A model generated the notes under the pieces. It worked only from the letters and a program-made list of their open reading frames with translations. It was not told where the DNA came from and searched no databases. From Phyllosticta citriasiana (taxonomy: Eukaryota > Ascomycota > Dothideomycetes > Botryosphaeriales > Phyllostictaceae), in contig JBBPHT010000009.1 in the NCBI GenBank assembly GCA_038021145.1, positions 248,001 through 312,000 of the forward strand: a stretch of DNA of 64,000 nucleotides. The letters are read 5' to 3'. Every line of letters begins with the position of its first letter. Position 1 is the first letter of the stretch. Of this stretch, positions 44,299 through 57,678 are shown in pieces. The position numbers were made by a program, and so were the translations under genes.

Positions 44299-45465
44299 TC
44301 ACTGAATCTCCTCCAACGCCTTCTGAACCCTCGCCTCCAACCGATCCTGAAACTCAACAAAGACCCGAATCGAATGGTCCAACTTCTCCTTCTCGCGCCC
44401 ACCATTGACAGCAGCGAAATCACGCTCGAACCCCTGCTTATCATTCAAGTAATCCAACGGCTTCTCCCAGGTCTCCTTCACCGCATCCCCATCCCCATCC
44501 GCCTCCACCCCACCCGCCTGAAACGGCGTCGTCGCCGCCTCCCTCAACAGCCCGGGCGCGACCGTCAAATGCTCCACCCCCATCCGCACCAACCGCGTAC
44601 ACTCGTCCACACTGCCCAGACTGGCCGGCAGCACTGCCGGCTTCCCGCGCGACCCAATGGCGTCGTAATAAGCAAGCGCGCGCCTTACCTCTTGCATAGC
44701 GACGCCGCGCTCCCTTGCCGCCCGCTCGCTCCCCTTGAACCCCGGTTCGAAATGCAACTGCAGACTATTAACGTAGGGCGCGATGTACGCGCAGCCGACC
44801 TGGGCGGCGAGCGCGGCTTGCGGGATGGCGAACAGCGTCGTCGCGAGGGTGGTTAGGTTGTGAGGGGCGCCGTGCAGATGCCGGGCTGCCAGGAGGCCGG
44901 CGTGGGTTGCGGGGATCTTGAGACATAGGCGGTCGATGGCGAGGGAGGGGGACGGCGGTTGCGTGGGGGAGAGGAGGTGGAAGAGGGAGACCAGGCGCAG
45001 GGCGGAGGTTATGGTGGCCGGGGTGGAGAGGGCGGCCGTGGGGTCGGTTTGTAGGTGCACGCGGTGCGTCAGGTGCGGGAGGATGGTGTGCGCGAGGAGG
45101 ACCGTCTGTTTTACGTTTTGCCGTTAGTTCAATATACCATTACCAGGTCCGAGTCCAGAATATAGATATGTGGACAGGAAAGCAGGGTGGATGCAGCTCA
45201 CCGCAATCTCCCCACCCAACTTGTTCACCGGGACATCCTCCCACTCGCCCTTGTCCTTCAATTCCCTCGCCAATTGCGCCGCCTTGAGCACCAGCTCGCG
45301 GTGCTCGTGCCGCTCCAGCTCCAGCGCCGCAATGGCTTGGTTGCTCGTGCAGTCGACGAAGGGTCCCAAGTCGGCGGCGACGCTGACGTCGAGCGTGTCG
45401 CAGTCGATGGACGTGGCCGTGCTGCGCCAGTAGTCGAGCAGCGTCTGCGGTGCGCTGGTTGCCAT
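44299..45465 (-). CDS. Transaldolase family protein
   Basis: Two exons, 45202-45465 and 44299-45105, give 356 aa. The intron (45106-45201) has GT-AG ends and lies after GGEIA. Transaldolase moves a dihydroxyacetone unit between sugar phosphates in the non-oxidative pentose phosphate pathway, in the cytosol. Visible features are an early strand with DCDTLDVSVAADLGPFVDCT and TSNQAI, and RLCLKIPATHAG, where Lys151 matches the Schiff-base lysine in the KIPAT/KLAST context. Later landmarks are YIAPYVNSLQLHF, KPAVLPASLGSVDE and GVEHLTVAPGLL. The sequence is more divergent than classical Tal1, so it is probably the second, filamentous-fungal transaldolase-like type; activity is inferred. The start at 45465 is preferred over an upstream in-frame ATG (45588) because the extra 41 residues are not family-like. 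Confidence 0.88.
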
Positions 45466-47060
45466 GATGGTGGTTGGTGTGGTGTGGTGCAGGGAGCGTG
45501 GACAATAAGGTATGCAGGAGATGGAGGATGGAGACGGAGGAGGGATGGCTTGAATCGTATCCTCGTGTATGTATGTCTGTAGGTACAAGTCAATTCAGAA
45601 AGGAAAAGAAGAAGAAGAAGACAAGCAGCAGGCCCCCATCCCACCGGCTGATACGCAAGATATAAAAAAAGACGACACCCTTACTCACTTACTCACTCAC
45701 TTACTCACTTACTCCATTCATTCTCCACAGAAACCCTCCCTCCCTCCGCCTCCTACTCCGGTCTTTACTTCCCACGTGCGTGCGTGCCTCCGCTCCAGCT
45801 TGCCCCATCCAGCCAACCAGCCAACCAGCCAACCAGCAATTCTGTTCTCCGTATCCGCTTCGCCTTCCCACCAATGCGGGGCGATGGATGGAAGCTTTCC
45901 CGTGCGGCCCGCAATGGACTGGACTGGACTGACGTCGGTCGGTTTTTCTCTGCGCGGCGCTAGAGTTGCCGTGTTTGGAAGGAGGGGCTGAGGTCGGGTG
46001 CGGGGAAGGTCGGCCGAGAGGAGGTTTGGCGAGCGAGGTTGTGTCAGCTGCGCGTGGGATGGGATGCTAGAATGAGTATGCCGGATGATGGAGGGGTGGA
46101 TGGATGGATGTGGATGCTGGTTTGGCAGAGGGAGAGAGGAGGGGCAATGCCAGTTTCTGCCTGGCTCTGCTTCCTGCTTGTTCTATTTGTTTGAGTGCGT
46201 GCGTCGGTCGTGGGCGCAGCGAGGGGGATTAAAATGTCTTTCCAGTCATATTCCACTTGGACAAACAAGATGAGAATCATGAATAGAAGATGAGCATCGA
46301 TACACTGCTCTGGTTTACAATGTCCTGTATCAGGCTCACGGCCATCATTATCAACGGCGCAGTCGGGCATTTCTTGTTGGATGGCGAAACCAAATCGGCG
46401 GTTATAGAACACGTGCTGTCGACGAATGGGTGGTGGTTAATTTAGGCATTTGCGGCGCTAGGTACTTCTCCAGGATAGACGATAAGATTCGATGGGGATC
46501 AAGGGTCGCGTGTGCCACTCGCTGCGTCGTTGATTGCTGCATAGAAGTAAACGTCTCCGTTCAAGTGTGTGATGCGAGTCCGGCAGCTGCAATTAATGTC
46601 CAAAGCGACCGAAATGTTAGTGGCGTGGAGTGTCGTGTTGGAGAGGTAATGGGCCGGTTGTGAAGCTATTGTCTGAAGATGTCACTATTCCAGGTTGACG
46701 CAATCGACATGCAACGGACGGCATGACACTCGAATCCATTTCCTACGTACTTCTCAAAAGCCACTCACTCCAGTCTCTGGCGCGCACCAAGGCCCGTTGC
46801 TGTCGGATCACACACAAGCAGTAGAAGCGGACGTCCTTCAGCCTCGCACATTGGCCTCTAGCAACGGCAGGTCTGGTCTGGTCTGGTCTGGTTTGGTTTT
46901 GCGGAGTGAAAGGGCGTCGTCTTCTGGGTATTTGCCTTCGTGAAACTTTCCATTTCCCGGGATTTATGTGACATCTCTCTTAAAGCAAAACCTAAGCCAT
47001 CGAGCGCCGTAAGAAGACCCACAAGCCCGTCGCCGCCGCCACGACAATGATGCGATCCGT
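45466..47060. other. Intergenic region with short tandem repeats, no gene seen
   Basis: Contains (TTACTCAC)-like repeats at about 45680-45715, (CCAGCCAA)-like repeats at about 45810-45838, and a (GGTCT)n-like run near 46870-46895. It holds the upstream region of the transaldolase gene and the 3' UTR of ubiquitin-L40. No coding exon is recognised. Confidence 0.5.
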
Positions 47061-47791
<731 letters not shown>

Positions 47792-48164
47792 CTTTGCTGT
47801 TCCGTTAGTGACCTGGTGATGCGGACAGAAGTGTCGTCGGACAGCAAGTCAAAACCTTTGTTGGTGGAGGATTTTCGGCAGTTTCGGTGCGGGCAATTAA
47901 GCGAGCCTGGCGCGGAACGAGGAGACGACCACCACCACCACCGCAACCACTACAGCCAGCACTACTGCCACTGCACAATTATTTTGATTTCTGAGTCTCA
48001 CCTTCGACAGTTTCTAGCAAAGTCTACATCTTGCTCTGACAAAGAAACATTTACAACACATCTGTCCACGCCATGACTGTTGGAGAGCATTCATCGCATT
48101 GCTGCAACAGTACGTCTTGGCCAACGCATATGTCCATTGCATCCAGCTGCATACATAGCCTTCA

Positions 48165-50024
48165 TCAATCATCATCCACCGCATCAGCAGCCTCTCGTTT
48201 CCTCTCCCCCACAACCCATCTCTCCAATTTCCTTTCGACAACAAAAACAGCCTTAACCAGGCTAATCAAAGACATTCCCGCCTGCTTAGCGACAGCCTCA
48301 TAAAATATCCTCGCCGTCCCCTCCAGTTCATCCGCCTGCCGGTATCTCTTGTACAAGCTGCCTGGTCTCCAAACTCTGTCCGCATCTTCAGCAGCCGCTG
48401 GCACGGCGTCGCAGGGCTTCATGGCGCCCTGCACGGCGCGGATGCCCTCGTCTTGCGCATCTGCCATGCTTTTCTCGTCAGGACCAGACGGCGGCGGCTC
48501 TCGTCCCATGCCCGCCGGCTGACCCGTGGGAAACATCTTGAACAGCGATCGTCGAAACTCGTCGACGCGCGGCAGATTTTCCATGTCCGGGTCGACGAAC
48601 ATGCCTTCGTACCAATTTAGATAGTCGTCTAACTCTTGTCCTTCCATGCGCATGACGTCGCGCTCGGCGACTTGGATGGCCTTTTCGAATTTCAAGCGAC
48701 CGGGAGCTGTGCGCAAGCCGTCGAGGTCTGATGATGCCTTGGTCCACGCGTCCCAGTCCAGCTTCATGGCGCCCAGGTCGGATGCTGAGTATGGATGGCG
48801 CTCGACTGCATCCCAGGGAAACAGCAGCTTAACTGCTACGACGGTCAGCGATGCGACTTGGGCCTCGGGCAGGTCGGACAGCCGCAACCGCCGCCTGGCA
48901 TCAAAGTCAGGGAAGCAAAAGTCGCAACCGACCAGCTTCGCCAGGTTCAGCACGGCCGCGTACACCTCGAGCGGCAGCGTCAGGTCCTTGAGGTACCGGA
49001 AGAGCACGAGGGGGTAGTTGAGCGGCGGCAGGCCCATGCCGTACTCGCGCGCATACGCAATAGCCAGGTCCAGAACGGCCGTCTGCAGCGCCGTGGGCGA
49101 GAGGAGCGACGCGGGCTCCAGCGCACGAAGGTGAGTCGCGTGCAAGCGGTCGCGCATCTCGGGAGGCACCTGCGCGCGGGCGCGATAGTAGATCAACTCG
49201 CCGCTTGAGGCCCAGGCAAAAACGTCGCCGAGACTGACGGGCACGCGCAGCAGCAGCATGGCCAGATAGACGAGGGCCAGCGTGTCGATGAGCTTGGGCG
49301 AGCTGTCCGGCCGCCGGCCGCGGCGCACGAGGCGCTCGTCGCCGGCATTGTTAGTATCCGTCGTCTCGCCCTCGGACTGCGAGCTGAAGACTTGCGATTC
49401 CGTGTCTGACGCTACCTCGACTTTTTGCTTGAGCGATTGCAGACGCAGTGCCCATAGGTCGCGGACGACGTGCTGCGGGCGATCATGTTAGTCGCTTTGT
49501 TTATATACATCTGCATACACGGAATGGGTGGTGAATAGGCACCTCGAGTTCGGCAGGCAGCCCTTTCGTGTTGACCAGCCAATAGGACTGCTTCCATAAA
49601 ATCAACTGGTAGCAGTGCAAGTAAAGCTCGAGAGCCTCGCGGCCCGACAGCTCTGCACACACGCGCTTGTCAGCTGGCTGGCGGCGGGTAGGGCTGCAAG
49701 GGCGGAGAAACGAGGGGTTGGTAGAGTTGGGCCTCACGCACGCCTCGAGCCGTGATCTTCCTTTTCAACCTTGCGCCGCGTCACGCGGCCTTGGGTGTTG
49801 AAGTCGTCGTCGTCGTCGGCGCGTTGCGTGCCAAAGCCCTGGTGAGGTCAGCTCGCTCGCTCGCTTGTGTTGGGCGCTGCTGCGCTGCGCTGGGAATGCG
49901 GGGGACCGACGGCATGCTGGTGGCCGTTTTCGCAGTAGGCGTACCCGTCCTCGCCGGTGACATATTTCCTCGACCGGCAATTCTCGACTCCACAGCGGTC
50001 GGCCTTGAACGTGCTGCTCGACAT
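48165..50024 (-). CDS. RRN7: RNA polymerase I core-factor subunit Rrn7 (TAF1B family)
   Basis: Four exons: 49911-50024, 49742-49838, 49543-49652 and 48165-49472 (542 aa). The N-terminus has a zinc ribbon: CGVENC (Cys11, Cys16) and CENGH (Cys31, His34). It is followed by an acidic stretch, GRVTRRKVEKE, then ELSGREALELYLHCYQLILW and VVRDLWALRLQSLK, typical of the first Rrn7 cyclin-like fold. The long last exon has KLIDTLALVYLAMLLLRVPV, the second cyclin-like region and a hydrophilic C-terminus. Rrn7 is the TFIIB-like subunit of the core factor (with Rrn6 and Rrn11) that recruits RNA polymerase I to rDNA promoters in the nucleolus. The first intron uses a less common GTCGGT donor, so that boundary is the least certain. 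It lies head-to-tail with the ubiquitin-L40 and eIF5A genes. Confidence 0.88.
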
Positions 50025-50438
50025 GTCCGGCGATTACATTGCTGTTGAGTTGTTTGGTGCGTCGTGGCAAGTGGCCCGTGGCAAAAGTTTTCGCTAGTCA
50101 TTTTCAGGCTCCAACGACACGACAACAACAGGCGGCTCACTAGAGGCAAAAAGTACAAGAGATGTATTTGTCCGTCACATCGTAATGATTTTGGAAGCGG
50201 TATATCTTGATATCGCAGCGTCTTTCCGCTCCATGTTTTCCACGCAATGTACCAATCCCAGAATCCGACCCTTGGTCAAGTGCCGAACAAGAGTCATAAA
50301 GAAAAAAGACAGCTCGTCTTTGAAGCAAGCTACCAGACAGCTGCAGCCCGCTTTTCGAGGGCTGCAGTTGCAGTTGAAGTTGTTTGCCATGCCTGCGGCT
50401 CCCATGCCTCTCTTTCCAACATGTCACAGGTCAAACAC
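50025..50438. other. Spacer between RRN7 and eIF5A genes
   Basis: About 410 bp holding the RRN7 promoter and the eIF5A 3' UTR. No gene is seen. Confidence 0.5.
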
Positions 50439-51165
50439 TTAGGCGCCCTTGGGAGCCTCCTTGGCATCAATGGCGGCCTCCTCGCCCATGGAGGTGAGGA
50501 TGACGACGTCTGGAGGGCTGGTCAGTAGAGGTTCGCGTGATTGCCGTTTTCCTCGACTTACTAGTGTCCTTGCCCTCCTCGGTGAAGAGCTTGTTGATCT
50601 TGTCGCCAACCTCGTTCTCGGGGACCTTGACGTCGTCCTTGGTGGAGCCGTCGTCGGACATGAGAGAAAGGAAACCGTCGTCAGTGACATCGAGCTGTTT
50701 GGAACGTGGTTAGTTTTGGCCGTTGGCGCCTTGGGCTCTCTCAGACTTACGAGCTGGTACTCGGAGCGGCGGACGTTGGGGACGTCCATGTTGTGGGTCG
50801 AGGGGCAGAGTTCTTCGAGCTTCTTGCCGGTGAAGATGTCGATGGCGACGAGGTGGACCTTGGCGTGGCCGTGCTTGCCGGTCTTGGAGGTGGACATTTC
50901 GACGATCTTGCAGGGACGGTTCTTGATGACGACGAAGCCGTTCTTCCTCAGGGCAGAGCACTGCATGGGGAAGGTGAGAGAGGCACCGGCGTCGGCGCTC
51001 TCGAAGGTGTGCTCATGCTGTAGGCGCGGTTAGCGGGTGGGCTTGTTGTTGTTGTTGCGCTGGGCCCTCGCGCGACAGCCATCCAGCCAGCAGAGCAGCA
51101 ATCGATAAAAGGTGGGGCAGGACGGGCTGGGCGTGGTGAGGACGTACCTGGGCGTCGTCGGCCAT
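50439..51165 (-). CDS. Translation factor eIF5A
   Basis: Four exons: 51148-51165, 50751-51017, 50562-50694 and 50439-50509, giving 162 aa, the usual length. The start MADDAQHEHTFESADAGAS is followed by FPMQCSALRKNGFVVI and the hypusination loop MSTSKTGKHGHAKVH, in which Lys54 is the residue expected to be converted to hypusine by deoxyhypusine synthase and hydroxylase. CPSTHNMDVPNVRRSEYQL ends the first domain, and the second (OB-fold) domain begins LDVTDDGFLSLM. eIF5A relieves ribosome stalling at Pro-rich and other hard-to-translate stretches and helps termination. The first exon encodes only six residues. All introns have GT-AG ends and consistent phase. It is divergent from VPS52 across 270 bp. 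Confidence 0.97.
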
Positions 51166-51435
51166 TGTGTCGTAAGAGAGTCGGGGTAGTGTGACAGAGG
51201 TGAGATGGAGCACAAGAGGCGGGCGGAAAGAGGTGGTGGTGGTGGATGGAGCGGGTGGGTGAGGATGGAGAAAGTTGGGTTGTGCGATTTGCACTCGAGC
51301 AGAACGAGGGGAAAAGAGACCGCCGGGCGGAATAACACTTTTGCCGGCCGCTCATTGGGCCGAGCCAGGGCGACAGCTGGAGAGCTACGGGCACTGCGAT
51401 CAACCCTCAACACCACACTCTCTCTCCCTCCCGTG
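51166..51435. promoter_or_regulatory. Compact shared promoter of eIF5A and VPS52
   Basis: Only 270 bp separate the divergent start codons. A (GGT)n run lies at about 51232-51243. Shared regulation is inferred from the spacing. Confidence 0.5.
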
Positions 51436-53648
51436 ATGTGGCTCGATCGCCTGTCTGCTCACTCCACCCAAAACTCGCCCTCGGCCACTCCAGTCGGCGC
51501 CCGCTCCTACTCCCCCGCTCCGAACAGACGCCCGTATCTCACTCCCGGCCCGCAGCGCCCCGGCCTAAACCCCCGCTCCTCGTCGCTATCCCTGCTTTCT
51601 CCAAATTCGTCATCCTCCAGCTTGCCCTTGGCTGCACGTGCTCCCAATGGCTCTGGCCTGAGGGTCCAGATCAACAGCTCGCCGCCCGCTGATGTCCCGG
51701 ATCCGTCCAAGGTGCTGGAAGATATCCTGGGAGGTCCTCCCAAGCGCGCCCTGCCCGATGACCAACCCGATTCTCTAGTAGAGAGGCCGGAGGAGGTGGT
51801 GGCAGACATTGAATTTGGGGACTTGAGCCTGCGGGCGTTTGCGCAAGGAGACGTCGACTATCCCAAGCGCCCGTCTCATGTACATACTCGTAGCACCGAA
51901 TCCATTGAAGAATGTACGTTTCTCTTGCCTCGCGCTGTCCTGTCCGTGATGCTCATGCGTGGTGCAGATGGCAAGGCCAAGGATAAATTCGAGGACCTCC
52001 ACCGATCTGTTGCGGTACGTCTCACAGGCCACCGCTTGGGCTTGAGCTAATGGTACAAGGCCTGTGACGAGGTTCTCAAGTCTGTCGAAATGTACCTGCA
52101 GGGGTTCCAGTCCGATTTAGGGGCTGTGTCGGCCGAGATTCAGATATTGCAAGAGCGGTCGTCGAGTATAAACACCAAACTGGAGAACCGCAGAATTGTA
52201 GAAAAATTACTTGGTCCGGCAGTCGAAGATATAAGCATCTCCCCAGCCGTAGTGCGGAAAATAGCAGAGGGACCGGTCGACGAGGGCTTCCCCAAGGCCT
52301 TGCAAGAGCTCGAGAAGCGTTCCAAAGCAGTCAATGCAAAATCCAAGGGAGGACCCAACGTCAAGGCTTTGGATGACCTGAGACCACTGCTGGACGACCT
52401 GACCAACAAAGTTTGTGGTCCCTGGAGTAATGCGGCGGTTGAGCTAACACGTTCAAGGCTGTCGAACGCATCCGCGACTACATTGTTGCGCAGATCAAAG
52501 CACTTCGATCCCCCAGCATCAACGCTCAGATAATCCAGCAACAGGGCTTTCTCAAATACAAGGAGCTCTATGCCTTTCTTGCGCGCCACCAGAGGCAATT
52601 GGCCGACGAGCTGTGCCAGGCATACATCAATACCATGCGATGGTACTACCTGCACCACTTTACCAAGTACCACGAAGCACTGCAAAAAATGAAGGTCCAC
52701 GTCATCGACCAGCACGACGCCATGGGCAATGAGGCGGGCCCCAAGCGCAGCGGCGCCATGCTGGGCAACAGCAAAATGCCCGCCATGCCGCACGAGACAT
52801 TTTCCATCGGGCGGCGACTCGACCTGCTCAAGACATCGACGCACAACGCGCTGACACTGCACGTCCTGGAAGAAGACAAGGCAACGCACTACCTCGAACT
52901 GCCCTTCCACACCTTCAACCTCGCCCTCATCGACAACGCATCCTTCGAATACACGTTCCTCACGTCCTACTTTTCCCCCGCGCAATCCTACCGATCCATC
53001 AACCGCATCTTCAGCCAAATCTTCGAGCCGACCTTCAGCCTCGGGCAAACGCTGACGCGCAGCCTCATCGCCGACTCACTCGACGCCCTCGGCATCCTGC
53101 TCTGCGTGCGGCTGACGCAGCACTTCGCCTTCGAGCTGCAGCGCCGCAAAGTCCCCGCCGTCGAGAGCTACACCAACGCCACCAACATGCTCCTGTGGCC
53201 GCGCTTCCAGCAAGTCATGGACGCCCACTGCAAGTCCATCGCCGCGCTCACGGCGTCGCTCCCGGGCCGCCCCGCCGCCGGCTCCTCGCTCCTCGCCTCC
53301 GCCTCGTCGTCCTCCGCCTCCTCCGCATCCGCCGCCGACGGCCAGAGCACCGCGCCCGTCGCGCTGACGCAGCGCTTCGCCAACTTCCTGCACGGCGTGC
53401 TGGCGCTCAGCGCCGAGGCGGCCGACGACGAACCCGTGTCGCACTCGCTCGTGCGTCTGCGCGCCGAGTACGACGCCTATCTCGTCAAGCGCAGCAAGGG
53501 CATCGCCGAGGCACGCAAGCGCACCCGGTTTTTGTTCAATAATGCCAGTTTGGTGGGGACGATTCTCGAAGGGACGAGTGGACGGTTGGCGGAGGAAATG
53601 CGTGAGCATTTTAGGGAGGTTAGGGAGAGGAATGAGGGAGGTTTGTAG
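51436..53648 (+). CDS. VPS52: Vps52, GARP tethering complex subunit
   Basis: Four exons: 51436-51913, 51968-52014, 52060-52410 and 52458-53648 (688 aa). A Ser/Pro-rich disordered start (MWLDRLSAHSTQNSPS, about 100 residues) precedes VLEDILGGP and IEFGDLSLRAF. The coiled-coil core carries CDEVLKSVEMYLQGFQSDLG, AEIQILQERSSSINTKLENR and LLGPAVEDISISPAVVRKIA, which is typical of Vps52/Sac2. The second half has QAYINTMRWYYLHHFTKYHE and YFSPAQSYRSINRIFSQIFE, the conserved C-terminal domain. Vps52, with Vps51, Vps53 and Vps54, tethers endosome-derived vesicles at the trans-Golgi. An Ala/Ser-rich insertion near residues 563-585 is probably a disordered loop. All introns have GT-AG ends and correct phase. 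Confidence 0.93.
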
Positions 53649-54347
53649 CTGGGGAAGGGGAAGGGGAGGGGGGGAAGGTGATGTGATAGTGATACCTGGT
53701 CTTCTTTCTTTCTGTGTACTATATATATTCATCATGATGAAAAACACGTTTAATGCCACCCGTTACCCACTACCACCACAGCAGCACTAACACAGCAAAA
53801 TAACACAGCAAAATAACGCTGACCCACCAAACTAGATAGGTACACACCACTGCTGACATCCGCCTACCTACCTACCTACTTACGTGTCTGTCTACCTACC
53901 TGTCTGCCCGTCTGCCTCGCAGGCTGGAGTCTGTCGAACCCCGCTTCTTATTGCCGTCCACGGGTATCGTGTCAGCTTTGAAGCGAAAAGGCCGACTGGC
54001 TAGTAGCTAAGGTAGTTGATTTGGTACTGAATGCAGGCAGACGATTTGTTTTTAGATGGAGGGATGGAGGGATGGATGGATGAGTGGGTGGGCAAGGTAG
54101 GTGTGTTTGGTAGTACGTAGAGAGGAAGGTAGGCAGGTAAGGCAAGGTAGTTTTTAAAGAAAGGATCTAGGTGTGTGCATATGTGGGTAAGTCGGTTCTG
54201 AGTACAGAGTATAGACAGGAGGACCATCATTCATCATGAATTCATTGATTCATACGTCAGACTTCTGCTGCTCCTCCAGCAGCATCACGGACGTCATCTA
54301 CACATCAATCCCGGCATTCCCATCCGCGGCAAAACAAACTACACACA
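53649..54347. other. Intergenic region between convergent VPS52 and SulP genes
   Basis: Holds the two 3' UTRs. It contains CCTA-type tetranucleotide repeats at about 53862-53900 and GGAT repeats at about 54055-54082. No gene is seen. Confidence 0.5.
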
Positions 54348-57150
54348 CTACACCTCGCGCCCACTCGCCAACACGCCCGTCGTCGAGCTCCTCGACAGCG
54401 CCCCAACCGGGCTCCGAACGCCACTACTCAGCGGCACCCCCGCACCAGCCGCGGGCACGGGCGTCGCAGCCCCCGTCGTCGTGCCCTCGCGCTCCGTCAG
54501 GCGAATCGCCTCGCCCACGCTCTCGACGAAATGGCTCTCGCCGCCGACCGTCTCCACGATGCCGCTGTCGACAAAGAGACGCCAGACGTCGTCATGGGCT
54601 GTGCCATTCTTGTTGGTGGTCGTAGAAGAGGACGTGTTGTTGCGCCGCACGCGGCAGAAAAAGACGCGCACGCCGCGCTCGACGTAGCCGGCCACGATCT
54701 CGGCGAGGACCTGCGCGCCCGCGCCGTCGAGCGACGTGACGCCGTGGACGTCGAAGATGATGTTTGCGTTGTGCGCATCGTCGCGGACGCGCGGCAGCGC
54801 CGGGTGCGCGGCGCCGGTGCCGTGATGTTCGAGGCGCTTGAGCCGGTTGCGCAGGTCGCCCGTGTTGGCGAAGGTGAGGGGCTCGGGGATCTTGACGATG
54901 AGGGCGCCCTCGATGAATTCGAGCGCTTGCGGCGTCGCGTCGGGATGGTCTGGGTCGCCGTTGACGAAGCCCAGCTCGGCGTTTTCGAAGCGGTCCGTTG
55001 TGCCCGGGACGCGGCCCAGGATTTGGATGCGTGGGCGCGTCGAGTGTCGGATTACGCGGAGGAGGGACAGGCCGATACCGACGGCGATGCCCTTTTTCAG
55101 GTCCCAGAAGATGGTGACGAGGAAGATGACGAGCATGAGCGAGAGTTCGGAAAGTCCACGGATTCGCAGAAAGAAGCGTATGTCGTGGGGGGCTTCTTCG
55201 ACGAGCGAGCAGGCGACGACGGAGACCATGGCTGAGAGGACGCCCTTGGGGAGGTAGTAGAAGTAGGGGAGGAGGAAGAGGACGCAGATGAGGGTGAGGA
55301 GGGAGAGCAGGATGGAGCTCATGGGCGTCTTGCCGCCAGTTGAGGCGTTGACTTTGCTGCGTCCGTAGCCGCCAAAAGCGGGCAGGGCCATGAAGAGACC
55401 GCCTGTCACGTTCGCGATGCCGAGCGCGACAAGTTCACGGTTGGCACTGACGTGCACATTTTCAATGCCGTCTTTGGGCGTAGGTAAACTTTTTGCAGCA
55501 ACAGAGGACTCGAAAAAGCCAAGGAGCGCAATGGTAAAGGCCGTGCTAAAAGCGTCCGAGGCGTACTTGAGGTGTGAAAGGCGGAAGGGGGGGTGGATCC
55601 GGAATAGCGCGCCGCCGCTAGTGTTGACGTCGCCCAGGATGGCGAGACCATTTTGGTCCAGGCGCAGCTGCCAGGTGATGATGGCCGAGAGGACAACGAC
55701 AATGAAGCGATCGGGTATGTACACGACCCACGAGTAGCGGTGTTGCAACCGCTTCTTCATCTCCCTGCCACATGTTAGCTAAATGAATCTAAAATTAGGA
55801 CAACGTACCTGCAGAACATGATGAAGAAAAAGGCGCTAAAAGATACGGCGCACGTCAACTTGTGCGCCTTGCCCAAATGTTCAATGATGAAGATGAGCTT
55901 GTCAATCGTGCTTCCGTGCTCGACGCCCCCTGGACCCTCGGCGAGGCGTGCAATCCCCAACTCTGGAATCAGCTGGTCTACGAAAATGACGACACCAATG
56001 GCGCTGATGAAGCCCCGCAAAAAGGGCCTGCTCAAGACATTGTCCAAAAACCCAAGTCTAAATAGACCGCTGAGAAGGATGACGGCACCGGCGATGAACG
56101 TCGTGATGCCAGCAATTTCGGCATTACGCTGGTCCGCGTGGTCGCCCGTGTGTCCGTTTCTGATATTTTCCCGTACCACTTCGCCCGTAAGGAGAGATCC
56201 GGGGGCCTCGGGGCCCACAACCATAAGAGGAGCAGTGCCAAAAATGGCGTATATGAAGGGGTTAAAGACAAAGCTGTACAGGCCATTTACAGGAGGGAGG
56301 TGGCCAAGGTTCGAGGCGTAGGATAACGACATTGGAATGTAGAATGAAGCCATGGTCAGGGCCGAAACAAAGTCCCCACGAAGGTATTGCCATTTGTATT
56401 GTCGCAGCCAATTGAAAATGGGTATATAATAAGCCAGGTACCTGCATTTGTTAGCCGTCTCGTCCGTCACGAGGGACCGCAATTAGGGACATACATGGAC
56501 CGTCTATTTTGTATGCCGTGGCGCTCCGCCAGCCAGGCCGTCGTCGTCGGCCGCTTCAACGGTCCTCCACCAAGCAGCCCGTCCGTCACCGAGTCTCCCA
56601 GCACGTCGCCGACTCCACCAGGACCACCGCCGCCCGCCGGACCGTCGTTGGCACCAGGATACGGGCCGCCGACGAAGCCAGAAAAGGTCGAGCCAAAGCT
56701 GCCATAGCTTCTCTTGACTGGCGGCCGGGAAAAGGTGCCCTCTCTGCCGTCGGTGCCGTAGCCGGCCGTCTTGTCGTCCTTGTCCTGGCTCGCGAGCAGG
56801 CGAGTGCGGGCATTGGGCTCGTCAGTCGAGTCGTCAGCTGGCGGATCGGCGCGCGCCGAGGAGCGAATCGAGGTGGCCGAGGCGTGGTCGGGCATGGTGG
56901 GACGGATGCCGGTGTCCTCGACGCGCGGTTCGTGTGCTCCCGAGGGCTCGCGGGTGTGGGAGGACGCGGGACTCATAATGTCCTCGGGAGAAGGAGAAAA
57001 GGCAGAGTGGGCCTCGCGCAGGCGTGTTGGGTTTGACGGGGCATGTTGGTGCGCGGCGCTGCGTGACGTCGAAGCGGTGCGGGAATGGATCGACGCGGGC
57101 CGTGACGACGAATTGGGCGAGGGCGTGGCGCTCGAAATGGACGATGGCAT
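54348..57150 (-). CDS. SulP/SLC26 anion transporter with C-terminal STAS domain
   Basis: Three exons: 56495-57150, 55809-56441 and 54348-55764 (901 aa). The first about 218 residues are hydrophilic, Ser/Pro/Gly-rich and probably cytosolic. The membrane domain (about 220-660) starts YLAYYIPIFNWLRQYKWQYL and contains DFVSALTMASFYIPMSLSYA and GLYSFVFNPFIYAIFGTAP, the SulP signature, then FRLGFLDNVLSRPFLRGFIS, GFFESSVAAKSLP and GLFMALPAFGGYGRSKVNAS. A STAS domain (about 717-850) has ANIIFDVHGVTSLDGAGAQV, the nucleotide-binding-like loop, with a Ser/Thr insertion. Family members move sulfate or related anions; the long N-terminal extension resembles the YPR003C-type fungal branch more than the plasma-membrane Sul1/2 type, but substrate and location are inferred. 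The start at 57150 is preferred over an in-frame 57402 ATG, whose extra segment contains poly-Lys from a T-rich leader. Confidence 0.9.
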
Positions 57151-57647
57151 GCTGCGGCGGCCTGTGAGCCCTTGACGGGTAGAACGGCAGAGGAATTTTT
57201 TTTTTTTTGTTGATTTTTTTTGGTTTCTCCTCGACCTTGTCGTGAATGGGCGGTCAGAGGAGTAGCAGACGGGGTTCACAGGATTGCTGACGTCGGCAGC
57301 AGTGGTAGCCGGAGGGCGGGCACTAAGTATATTATGTTTTAACTCGGCCGGCATTCCCTCCTGCGCTGAACCAGCAAGGCACCCGGGGCGAAGTCTAGCC
57401 ATCCCCGTCTTGGAGCCATCGCCAGTCCTGGCTGGTGTTGGAGGCGAATGGTGGGGAACAGAGCACCAACCACTCGGCTACCTCGCGCTCAGTTGCAAAT
57501 CATCGACGCTGCGTTATCAACCACCATTGCAAACGACAAGACGATAACTTAGCTACTGCTCGAGTCGTGCCACGGCTGACAGTATCATCGCCGACTTTTG
57601 CCGACTTATGGCTGCCAGTCAATCATGTCTCTCTGCCCCCCCCCCCC

Positions 57648-57678
<31 letters not shown>

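Noticed and set aside
57151..57402. Upstream in-frame ATG for the SulP transporter
   Set aside because: The extra segment encodes poly-Lys from T-rich leader DNA and has no family similarity; the 57150 start is more economical.
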